64,000 bases of DNA, taken from the NCBI RefSeq assembly GCF_029323795.1, contig NZ_CP119758.1:4340001-4404000 (forward strand), read 5' to 3'. Both the position numbers and the translations under genes were made by a program. The number at the start of each line of letters is the position of its first letter. The stretch's first letter is position 1. Below are positions 50,839 to 58,762 of this stretch, piece by piece. Origin of the DNA: Zobellia alginiliquefaciens (GTDB taxonomy: Bacteria > Bacteroidota > Bacteroidia > Flavobacteriales > Flavobacteriaceae). The notes beneath the pieces were generated by a model, which was given only the letters and a program-made list of their open reading frames with translations, did no database searches and had not been told where the DNA came from.

Positions 50839-52977
50839 ATGAGTCTCTCTAAAAAAAAGAAAATCCTTCTTGGGTTATGCCTTACATTTGTGCCCCTAGT
50901 TCAAAGTCAAGAAAAGAATATGAGTAAAGTAAAAGCGCCAATAGCCAAAAAGATTCCGCATAATCTAGAAAAGCACGGTGATGTCAGGGTGGATAATTAT
51001 TATTGGTTGAATGACAAAGAGAATCCTGAGGTAATATCTCACTTAGAAGCTGAAAAAAAGTATTATGATACTTTAACGGCACACACTATGGAATATCAGG
51101 AACTTCTCTTTGATGAGATGAAGTCTAGAATAAAGGAAGATGATACTTCCGTACCGTACAAGCAAAACGGATATTGGTACATAACTAGATATGAGATAGG
51201 TAAAGAATATCCTATTTATGCTAGAAAGAAAGAAAGTCTTGAGGCCCCTGAAGAAATTATGTTCGACGGAAATGAAATGGCAAAAGGCCATGAGTATTTT
51301 AGTATTGGGGGTATAGCTGTTAGTCCAAATAATAAGTTTGCTGCTTTTGGAGTAGATACCGTTTCAAGACGGCAATATACCATAAGAATCAAAAATCTTG
51401 AAACCGGTGAAATTTATGAGGACCGGATAGAAAATACCACCGGCGGTTCTGTTTGGGCAGAGGACAATAAAACGCTTTTTTATACGAAAAAGGATGCGGT
51501 TACATTGCGTTCGGATAAGATTCTGAAACATAAGTTCGGAACCTCAGCCAACGATGACAAGTTAGTTTTTCAAGAAAAGGATGATACCTTCGGCACTTAT
51601 GTTTATAAGTCAAAATCAAAGAAATATATTATTGTAGGCTCTTATAGTACGCTTACTTCGGAATATCAAATTTTACGATCAGATAATCCAGATGGTGAGT
51701 TAAAAATGTTCTCTAGTCGAGAGCGAGGTATAGAATATAGTATTTTTCATTATGGAAATCATTTTTACATCCTAACCAATAAGGATGGGGCTACAAATTT
51801 TAAGTTGATGAAGACCGAAGAAGACAAAACTTCTTCAGCCAATTGGCAGGAATTTATTTCCCATAGAGAAGACGTTCTTATGGAGGATATCGATATTTTT
51901 AAAGATTACTACGTCCTTTCCGAAAGGACAAACGGACTAAACCTGGTGCAGGTCAATAGATGGGACGGTTCTAGTTCTTACTACCTGCCTTTTGAAAGTG
52001 AAACCTATACAGCTGGTGTAAGTCGTAATCCGGATTTTGATACGGAGATTCTTCGGTATGGATATAATTCCATGACCACTCCAAGTTCCATTATTGATTT
52101 TAATATGAGAACTAAGGAAAAAGAAGTAAAAAAGGAACAGGAAGTATTAGGCGGTAAGTTTGATAAAGCCAATTACAAAGAGAAACGTATTTGGGCAACG
52201 GCTCGGGATGGAGTAAAAGTGCCTATGTCCGTAGTTTACCACAAGAACACTCCATTGAACAAAAACACACCGGTATTACAATATGCCTATGGCTCCTATG
52301 GCCATATAATTGACCCATATTTCTCTACTGTCCGTCTAAGCTTATTAGATAGAGGGTTTGTGTTTGTCATAACACATATAAGAGGAGGGGAGTATTTAGG
52401 TAGACCTTGGTATGAAAATGGGAAATTATTAAAAAAAATGAACACGTTTACGGATTTTATAGACTGTTCTAAGTATCTGATTAATGAAGGTTATACCTCT
52501 TCAGAGCATCTATATGCTATGGGAGGGTCTGCAGGAGGTTTATTAATGGGGGCAATAATTAATATGTCACCGGAATTATATAATGGTGTTATTGCAGCGG
52601 TACCGTTTGTAGATGTGGTTACCACAATGTTAGATGATTCTATTCCATTAACCACGGGAGAGTATGATGAGTGGGGAGACCCCAACCAGAAAACGTATTA
52701 TGATTACATGCTGTCCTATTCACCATATGACCAGGTAGTGGCTCAAGCTTATCCTAATTTATTGGTGACTACAGGACTTCATGATTCTCAAGTACAGTAT
52801 TTTGAGCCTGCCAAGTGGGTTGCGAAATTACGGGAGGTCAAGACCAATAATAATCTTTTAATGATGGATATTAATATGGATACGGGACACGGAGGGGCAT
52901 CCGGTCGTTTTGAAGCACTCAAAGAAGTAGCTAAAGAATATGCCTTTTTATTGGATTTGGAAGGAAAAATTAACTAG
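50839..52977 (+). CDS. S9 family serine peptidase (oligopeptidase B type)
   Basis: This 712-aa prolyl-oligopeptidase family enzyme has an N-terminal hydrophobic segment (LLGLCLTFVPLVQSQ, a likely signal peptide) and a seven-bladed propeller region (about 70-430). The C-terminal alpha/beta hydrolase has the Ser in AMGGSAGGLLMG near residue 563, the Asp near 648 in GLHDSQVQYFEPAKW and the His in DTGHGGASG near 683. The GGEYLGRPWYENGKLLKK-type loop favours oligopeptidase B, which cleaves after basic residues. The predicted signal peptide would place it in the periplasm, unlike enteric PtrB. Confidence 0.92.
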   Translation: MSLSKKKKILLGLCLTFVPLVQSQEKNMSKVKAPIAKKIPHNLEKHGDVRVDNYYWLNDKENPEVISHLEAEKKYYDTLTAHTMEYQELLFDEMKSRIKEDDTSVPYKQNGYWYITRYEIGKEYPIYARKKESLEAPEEIMFDGNEMAKGHEYFSIGGIAVSPNNKFAAFGVDTVSRRQYTIRIKNLETGEIYEDRIENTTGGSVWAEDNKTLFYTKKDAVTLRSDKILKHKFGTSANDDKLVFQEKDDTFGTYVYKSKSKKYIIVGSYSTLTSEYQILRSDNPDGELKMFSSRERGIEYSIFHYGNHFYILTNKDGATNFKLMKTEEDKTSSANWQEFISHREDVLMEDIDIFKDYYVLSERTNGLNLVQVNRWDGSSSYYLPFESETYTAGVSRNPDFDTEILRYGYNSMTTPSSIIDFNMRTKEKEVKKEQEVLGGKFDKANYKEKRIWATARDGVKVPMSVVYHKNTPLNKNTPVLQYAYGSYGHIIDPYFSTVRLSLLDRGFVFVITHIRGGEYLGRPWYENGKLLKKMNTFTDFIDCSKYLINEGYTSSEHLYAMGGSAGGLLMGAIINMSPELYNGVIAAVPFVDVVTTMLDDSIPLTTGEYDEWGDPNQKTYYDYMLSYSPYDQVVAQAYPNLLVTTGLHDSQVQYFEPAKWVAKLREVKTNNNLLMMDINMDTGHGGASGRFEALKEVAKEYAFLLDLEGKIN

Positions 52978-53240
52978 ATAAATATATGGGTGCAGGATTT
53001 TGGGCGTTTAATCTCATGGTTGTTCATGAAATATACGTTCTAGCCGCTTTTAATTTACCTAGATCTGCGGTATAATGCTAACGAAATGTTAATAAAGTGG
53101 CGTTTGAGCCCTAAATTCTTCATTTTTTTGAGGTATTTTCCATGATAAAATGACATATTCAAAAAAAATAGTAATTTTGCTCCTAGAATATTTTGGAAAC
53201 TTTATAGATTCTGAGTAGTTCCCAAAACCAGACATCCTTT

Positions 53241-54284
53241 ATGGAAAACAAAATTAAGGCATACAACAATATCCTAGAACTTGTAGGAAACACTCCATTA
53301 GTAAAATTAAATCGCATTACCGAAGACTTTACAGGTAACTTTTTTGCCAAGATAGAGTCTTTTAATCCAGGTCATTCTTCTAAAGACCGCATTGCCATGC
53401 ATATTATAGAGGAGGCGGAGCGTAAGGGCATTTTAACCGAAGGCAGCACCATTATAGAAACTACTTCTGGTAATACGGGATTTAGTATTGCTATGGTGAG
53501 TATTATTAAAGGTTATAAATGTATTTTGGCGGTGAGTTCAAAGTCGTCTAAGGATAAAATTGACATGCTGCGTACGATGGGGGCTACGGTATATGTATGC
53601 CCTGCTCATGTAAGCGCGGATGATCCACGTTCATACTACGAAGTTGCCAAAAGATTGCACAAAGAAACGAACGGGTCTATTTATATCAACCAGTATTTTA
53701 ATGAGTTGAATATGAATGCCCATTACCACAGTACAGGTCCTGAAATATGGGAGCAGACTGGCGGTCAGATTACCCATCTTGTAGCGTGTAGTGGCACAGG
53801 AGGCACTATTTCTGGTACCGCAAAATATTTAAAAGAACAGAACCCGGGTATTAAAGTTATTGGTGTAGATGCTTTTGGTTCGGTATTGAAAAAATACCAT
53901 GAAACCAGAGAGTTTGATGCCAACGAAATCTACCCATATAGAATTGAAGGTCTGGGTAAAAACTTGATTCCAGGTGCTACCGATTTTGATGTAATAGACA
54001 AATTTATTAAGGTTACAGATTCTGAGAGTGCCCATACCGCTCGGGAAATGGCTAAAACCGAAGGTATTTTTGCAGGCTATACAAGTGGAGCGGCAATGCA
54101 AGCATTGAAACAATTGAATGAAGAAGGGGAGTTCGGGCCAAAAGATAATGTAGTTGTTATTTTTCCGGATCACGGTTCAAGATATATGAGTAAAGTTTAC
54201 AGTGATCAATGGATGGAAGATCAAGGTTTCTTCGATACCAACGAAGTAAGCGAAACTCAAAAAGTACAGTATATTAAAGAATAA
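53241..54284 (+). CDS. Cysteine-synthase-like PLP enzyme, candidate cysteate synthase
   Basis: This 347-aa fold-type II PLP enzyme of the CysK/CysM/CBS group has the PLP lysine at residue 48 in NPGHSSKDR, where classical CysK has [15 protein letters not shown] binds the substrate carboxylate, and [14 protein letters not shown] binds the phosphate of the cofactor. It should add a nucleophile to an activated serine. The next gene is an alpha-oxoamine synthase of the serine-palmitoyltransferase/cysteate-acyltransferase kind, so I infer that this enzyme may use sulfite to make cysteate for sulfonolipids. Ordinary cysteine synthesis remains possible. Confidence 0.85.
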   Translation: MENKIKAYNNILELVGNTPLVKLNRITEDFTGNFFAKIESFNPGHSSKDRIAMHIIEEAERKGILTEGSTIIETTSGNTGFSIAMVSIIKGYKCILAVSSKSSKDKIDMLRTMGATVYVCPAHVSADDPRSYYEVAKRLHKETNGSIYINQYFNELNMNAHYHSTGPEIWEQTGGQITHLVACSGTGGTISGTAKYLKEQNPGIKVIGVDAFGSVLKKYHETREFDANEIYPYRIEGLGKNLIPGATDFDVIDKFIKVTDSESAHTAREMAKTEGIFAGYTSGAAMQALKQLNEEGEFGPKDNVVVIFPDHGSRYMSKVYSDQWMEDQGFFDTNEVSETQKVQYIKE

Positions 54285-54306
54285 CTTATAAGTTTGTAAA
54301 AGTTAG

Positions 54307-54337
54307 AAAGCAATGGCCGTTAGGTCGTTGCTTTTTT
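54307..54337 (+). terminator. Rho-independent terminator after the cysteine-synthase-like gene
   Basis: AAAGCAATGGCC / GGTCGTTGCTTT (two G-U pairs, GTTA loop) is followed by T. It implies that the two lipid-type genes are separately terminated, with a new -7 element TACTTTTG at 54378-54385 before the next gene. Confidence 0.7.
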
Positions 54338-54377
54338 GTTAGAGAATAATATTTTATGAATGTTGCTCTTAAAAACT

Positions 54378-54385
54378 TACTTTTG
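54378..54385 (+). promoter_or_regulatory. TACTTTTG (-7 type element) of the alpha-oxoamine synthase gene
   Basis: This is a perfect TAnnTTTG 24 bp before the ATG at 54410. No TTG is seen at standard -33 spacing. Confidence 0.45.
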
Positions 54386-54409
54386 CACTAAAATCCAAAG
54401 TACACCTAA

Positions 54410-55669
54410 ATGCGAGATTTATTTGACAGAATTTTAGAGAACAAGGGGCCATTAGGAAAATGGGCTTCACAGGCAGAAGGATATTTCGTTTTTCCTAAGT
54501 TAGAAGGACCAATTTCTAACAGAATGAAGTTTCAAGGGAAAGAGGTAATAACCTGGAGTATTAATGATTATTTAGGCTTAGCCAATCTTCCTGAAATTAA
54601 GAAAGTTGATGGTGAAGCAGCAGCAGAATATGGTGCGGCATACCCTATGGGAGCTAGAATGATGAGCGGGCACACGGACTTTCACGAGCAATTGCAACAA
54701 GAATGTGCTGCGTTTGTGGAAAAAGAAGCCGCTTATTTATTGAATTTTGGTTACCAAGGTTTTATGTCTGTTATAGATGCCCTCGTAACTAAAGATGATA
54801 TTATTGTTTATGATGTGGATTGTCATGCTTGTATTATTGACGGTGTGCGTCTGCATATGGGTAAACGATTTACCTTTGTTCATAACAACGTTGAAAGTTT
54901 AGAAAAGAACCTAGAACGAGCTACGAAATTAGCCGAGCAAACTGGCGGAGGTATTTTGGTTATCTCCGAAGGTGTTTTTGGCATGCGAGGTGAACAAGGT
55001 ATACTTAAGGAAATAGTAGCTTTAAAGGAGAAGTTTAGTTTCCGGTTCTTGGTTGATGATGCGCATGGCTTTGGAACTTTAGGTAAAACTGGAGGAGGAG
55101 CAGGACAAGAACAAGGTGTCCAGGACGGTATTGACGTTTATTTAGCAACTTTCGCTAAATCAATGGCGAGTATTGGTGCTTTTGTAGCTGCGGACCAAGA
55201 AATAATAGATTACTTAAAATATAATTTACGTTCGCAAATGTTCGCTAAATCATTACCTATGGTATATGTGAAAGGTGCATTGAAGCGATTGGATATGTTA
55301 CGTACCCAGCCCGAATTGAAGGCCAAATTATGGGAGAACGTAAATGCTTTACAAAATGGATTAAAAGAAAGAGGTTTTGATATAGGGACGACTACAAGTT
55401 GTGTAACTCCTGTATATCTTAACGGAAGTATCCCTGAAGCTATGGCGCTTGTTAAAGATTTACGTGAAAACTATGGAATATTCTGTTCTATTGTTGTTTA
55501 TCCGGTAATACCTAAAGGATTGATTTTATTAAGAATGATTCCTACGGCAACGCATACCATGCAGGATATTGACGAAACTTTAGATGCTTTTTCAGCAATT
55601 AGAGACCGTTTGGAAAACGGTACTTATAAGAGATTATCGGCTGCAGTTGCTGCGGCTATGGGGGAATAA
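54410..55669 (+). CDS. Alpha-oxoamine synthase (serine palmitoyltransferase / cysteate acyltransferase type)
   Basis: This 419-aa fold-type I PLP enzyme is related to serine palmitoyltransferase, KBL and BioF. It has WSINDYLGLANLPEI, the GARMMSGHTDFHEQLQ substrate segment, the DDAHGFGTLGKTGGG cofactor Asp and the PLP lysine near residue 249 in ATFAKSMASIG. The Ala/Ser in AKSMAS differs from the GKA/SKA patterns of KBL and BioF. In Flavobacterium a homologous enzyme condenses cysteate with acyl thioesters to start capnine (sulfonolipid) synthesis. The adjacent cysteine-synthase-like gene and the nearby YghO-like acyltransferase fit that. A sphingolipid role (serine as acceptor) is the alternative. 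Confidence 0.87.
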   Translation: MRDLFDRILENKGPLGKWASQAEGYFVFPKLEGPISNRMKFQGKEVITWSINDYLGLANLPEIKKVDGEAAAEYGAAYPMGARMMSGHTDFHEQLQQECAAFVEKEAAYLLNFGYQGFMSVIDALVTKDDIIVYDVDCHACIIDGVRLHMGKRFTFVHNNVESLEKNLERATKLAEQTGGGILVISEGVFGMRGEQGILKEIVALKEKFSFRFLVDDAHGFGTLGKTGGGAGQEQGVQDGIDVYLATFAKSMASIGAFVAADQEIIDYLKYNLRSQMFAKSLPMVYVKGALKRLDMLRTQPELKAKLWENVNALQNGLKERGFDIGTTTSCVTPVYLNGSIPEAMALVKDLRENYGIFCSIVVYPVIPKGLILLRMIPTATHTMQDIDETLDAFSAIRDRLENGTYKRLSAAVAAAMGE

Positions 55670-55691
55670 TTTACTTCTCTCCTGAAACAAG

Positions 55692-55724
55692 AAAAAGCCT
55701 TACTTATTAAAGTAAGGCTTTTTT
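55692..55724 (+). terminator. Rho-independent terminator after the alpha-oxoamine synthase gene
   Basis: AAAAAGCCTTACTT / AAGTAAGGCTTTTT with an ATTA loop is followed by more T. It lies between convergent genes. Confidence 0.9.
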
Positions 55725-55782
55725 ATTGGTATGTCTCGTCCTGAAATAATTTAAAACAAACGGAATAAAGCGTTTCGTTGAG

Positions 55783-56901
55783 CTATAAGCTCTTTTTATA
55801 GGTGCAGCGCCGTTTGTATATTTTTGGATCAAAATGCTTCCACATTTGGCGGATAGCAATATTGTCTTCAAGTTCAGGGGTGCGGTAGCACATTTCAATT
55901 CCCCTTTTATTAAATGTTTTGTAATACTCGTTGAAGATGATAGCTGTTACACCCTTATTTTGGTAATCAGGATGGATACCGATTAAATAGAATACTGCAT
56001 CCTTATTGTATTTCTTAGCCTTTAGCAAGTGCAGAAACCCAAATGGGAACAACTTCCCTTTTGCTTTTTGTAAAGCTCTGGAAAAAGATGGCATTACTAT
56101 GGCGAATGCAATAAGGTTATCGTTCTTGTCCACAATGAACTTAATGTATTCTGGATCTATAAATGTTATGTATTTCTTTTTAAAGTATTCCTTTTGAACA
56201 TCCGTAATCGGTACAAACGATGAGAGTTTGGAGTATGTTTGATTAAACAGGTCAAACATTTGATCAACTAGCGGTAGTACTTCGCTAGTTTTTTTAAAAT
56301 TAATTTCGCGAAGACCATAGCGTCGTTTTACTAACCCGTTTAATTTGGTGAATAGAGCAGGGTCTGCATTACTGGCCGGAAACTTATTTTCTACGTACCC
56401 TTTTTCCTTTACAAACCCTAAACGCTCATAATGGTTAATGTAATATGCGTGATTATACCAAGTTACCATGCTACCTGGTTGGTCAAAACCATCTGTAAGC
56501 ACACCAACCTTGTCAAGGTTAGAAAAGCCCACAGGTCCCTCCATAAACTGCAGGTTGTGCGCTGCACCTATTTCTGCAACTTTGTTAAGAAGTGTTTCTG
56601 AGACTTCAGGGTCATCAATAAAATCGAACCAACCAAATCGCATTTTCCTTACGTTTTGGTTATTAACCTCTAGGTGATTGACAATAGCCACAACTCTACC
56701 CACGAGTTTATTGTCTTTATATGCCAGAAAAAACCATCCGCTGGCATTTTTAAATGCAGGGTTTTGGTCTTTGTCAAAAGTGGCCATCTCATCCGCAATT
56801 AAAGGCGGTACCCAATAAGCAGAATCTTTATAAAGCGAAAATGGAAATTTAACGAACGCTTTGAGTTCGTCTTTTGAAATCGCTTCTTTTAGGGTGACCA
56901 T
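55783..56901 (-). CDS. YghO-like GNAT-fold acyltransferase, candidate lipid N-acyltransferase
   Basis: This 372-aa protein has an N-terminal GNAT-like half (FPFSLYKDSAYWVPPLI; GWFFLAYKDNKLVGRVVAIV). The family-typical stretch GPVGFSNLDKVGVLTDGFD, then MVTWYNHAYYINHYERLGF, lies around residues 120-165. A second acyltransferase-like half contains YLIGIHPDYQNKGVTAIIF. These are marks of the YghO-like group, which as I recall includes bacterial ceramide synthase of Caulobacter. Convergence with the alpha-oxoamine synthase gene suggests it could N-acylate capnine; that is an inference. There is no signal peptide. The ATG at 56901 is preferred to 56910. Confidence 0.7.
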   Translation of the reverse strand: MVTLKEAISKDELKAFVKFPFSLYKDSAYWVPPLIADEMATFDKDQNPAFKNASGWFFLAYKDNKLVGRVVAIVNHLEVNNQNVRKMRFGWFDFIDDPEVSETLLNKVAEIGAAHNLQFMEGPVGFSNLDKVGVLTDGFDQPGSMVTWYNHAYYINHYERLGFVKEKGYVENKFPASNADPALFTKLNGLVKRRYGLREINFKKTSEVLPLVDQMFDLFNQTYSKLSSFVPITDVQKEYFKKKYITFIDPEYIKFIVDKNDNLIAFAIVMPSFSRALQKAKGKLFPFGFLHLLKAKKYNKDAVFYLIGIHPDYQNKGVTAIIFNEYYKTFNKRGIEMCYRTPELEDNIAIRQMWKHFDPKIYKRRCTYKKSL

Positions 56902-56995
56902 ACAATTCATTTTGTAAGGTCAATATTAGGGATAAATAGGGTTAGAATAAAATTATGAAACTTAATTTTATGAATTATGACTTAGCTAACATCAG

Positions 56996-58075
56996 TTAGA
57001 AATCTATAGCTCCGCTACCACGTTCTTCATTTTTCTTTCTCTTTCGCTCTGCTTTCTTAAGTTTTTTCAATTCTTTTTTAGAAGGCCCTAAATCTATATC
57101 CTCGGCGCCACTGCCGTTTTTTTGTTTTTTCCGTTCTTCTTTTTCTTTCTTTTTCATAGCGTTCTTTTTAATTGGACCGCCATTTTCACCTGCACTCTGC
57201 TCATCTATCGCTTTCAACTTATCTTTATGAAAATCAAATCGGTAAGATCCGCCTGCAGTTATGAAAATCCGAGAAGGTGTGTTTTTAAAACTAGCACCTA
57301 GATTAAAATCAACTTGCAAATCGTCAGTCAACAAATGCGCTATACCACCACGAATCAATGCATCTGAGTAGCGGTCACTTTGTATACCTTGGTTTTCTAT
57401 AAAAGCGCTCCATTTAGGGTTTCGGAAAGCATGTGATATGGAAATCAAATAACTCAATTCAGGATAATCTGTCGTAATCCGGTCGTATGCTATATTCGTA
57501 ATAAGAACAAACCGTGGTGTTAGTCTACTTTGTGTGGCTACCATTCCACGGTATGAAACCGTAGGGTCGCCCACATAAAAAGGATTCTCACCTAGATTAA
57601 AAGTAGCCCCACCGTAAAGAGAGACGGATGGAATTAAATTTTTAAATTTGAACCCGTAATTGGCCTTCCAGCTATATAGATTGGGCTTGTTTCGTTCTGG
57701 GTCTTTATAGCGGTCATAAATTAAGTATTTAAGACCTACCCGGTTTCTAGAGAAATCTGTAAAACTCTCAGAAGTACCTAAACTGTTATACGTTATATCT
57801 TGGTTTACGTAAGTTCCCTCGTAATTTATTTCTAGTTGCTCAAAAAGTAAACCATAACGTAAAGAGATATCCGAGCCCCAAATATTGCTTTTAGTATCTA
57901 AAAGCGTGTGATCGCGCTGTTCATAGAGAAGTCCGGCTTCTACTTGCAACACATTTCTACCCACCGCATAAGCACTGACCGACAAACCTGGTCGGTTAGA
58001 ATTTATAACATCAGTATACTGAGCGGATCCAATTAATGGAAGCGTGAAAAATAAGGATAAAAGATATTTTTTCAT
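56996..58075 (-). CDS. Outer-membrane transporter-like beta-barrel protein with charged C-terminal tail
   Basis: This 359-aa protein has a signal peptide ending in LIGSAQ and a barrel of about 12-14 strands (about 20-285) of the phenol-MetA-degradation/transporter-like family (starting TDVINSNRPGLSVSAYAVG). A highly charged tail of about 75 residues, rich in Lys and Glu, contains two related motifs, GSGAEDIDLGPSKKE and GSGAIDF (the terminus). The function is unknown; it may be a porin or transport channel. The tail presumably sits in the periplasm. The gene is monocistronic on the minus strand. Confidence 0.83.
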   Translation of the reverse strand: MKKYLLSLFFTLPLIGSAQYTDVINSNRPGLSVSAYAVGRNVLQVEAGLLYEQRDHTLLDTKSNIWGSDISLRYGLLFEQLEINYEGTYVNQDITYNSLGTSESFTDFSRNRVGLKYLIYDRYKDPERNKPNLYSWKANYGFKFKNLIPSVSLYGGATFNLGENPFYVGDPTVSYRGMVATQSRLTPRFVLITNIAYDRITTDYPELSYLISISHAFRNPKWSAFIENQGIQSDRYSDALIRGGIAHLLTDDLQVDFNLGASFKNTPSRIFITAGGSYRFDFHKDKLKAIDEQSAGENGGPIKKNAMKKKEKEERKKQKNGSGAEDIDLGPSKKELKKLKKAERKRKKNEERGSGAIDF

Positions 58076-58321
58076 TTTGGTGTTACTTTCTTATTCGTTT
58101 CAAATTGTTCTATTGTGGAGAATACGGATATATACTAAATATCCCTCAGAGCTTTTTTACAATAGAAAATGGTTGCTATTCACCGCTATTTAGGGCAGTT
58201 TATACCAACTATCATTTCTATAAGGGTCTCCAAAGAAGGTACTTTAATAATATTTTAGCACTTCTACACTGTTATTACAACGTTAGAATCGTATTTTTGA
58301 TATAATCATTTTGAAAAAAGT

Positions 58322-58591
58322 ATGGCATTTTTAAAGACAATCTTAATTATTGTATTGATCTATTACCTTTTTAAGATATTGGTAAAGATGTTTGCGCCTA
58401 AGATTTTTGGGTATGCTGCTCGTAAGACACAAGAGCACTTCAATGAAAAGTTTGGTGATTTTGCTCAGCAGAACAATGCTCAGAGACAACACGAGCAAGT
58501 AGGTGATGTAATAATTGATAAGAAACCTTCTAGAAAGACCTCTTCAAATAATAAAGTTGGGGATTATATCGATTTTGAAGAAATCGATTAA
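58322..58591 (+). CDS. DUF4834 family protein
   Basis: This 89-aa protein has one N-terminal membrane helix (about 4-22, LKTILIIVLIYYLFKILVK), a basic hinge and a polar tail ending VGDYIDFEEID, which matches the small DUF4834 family of Bacteroidota. The family is often found upstream of YfhO-type membrane protein genes, as here (171 bp gap). Its function is unknown. Confidence 0.85.
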   Translation: MAFLKTILIIVLIYYLFKILVKMFAPKIFGYAARKTQEHFNEKFGDFAQQNNAQRQHEQVGDVIIDKKPSRKTSSNNKVGDYIDFEEID

Positions 58592-58762
58592 TCTATTCCA
58601 TATTTTTCAGCTTGATAATTACTCTTCTCTCTTAAGAAATACTGAATTATTTTATGCTGATTATCCTAATCTTAATAGCTATATCTTAAGTTAAGATCAA
58701 AACAAATTCGAAAGTCGAGATAACTTCATTATTTTAGCCGAATCAACCCGATAAATCCCATT

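Noticed and set aside
54410-55669. Naming the alpha-oxoamine synthase as 2-amino-3-ketobutyrate CoA ligase (Kbl)
   Set aside because: No threonine dehydrogenase gene is adjacent, and the lysine motif and neighbours fit a serine/cysteate acyltransferase better.
58105-58305. 66-codon open frame between the barrel gene and DUF4834 on the plus strand
   Set aside because: Its translation is rich in Tyr, Phe and Cys without any family pattern and it lies in AT-rich intergenic DNA; it looks like a chance frame.
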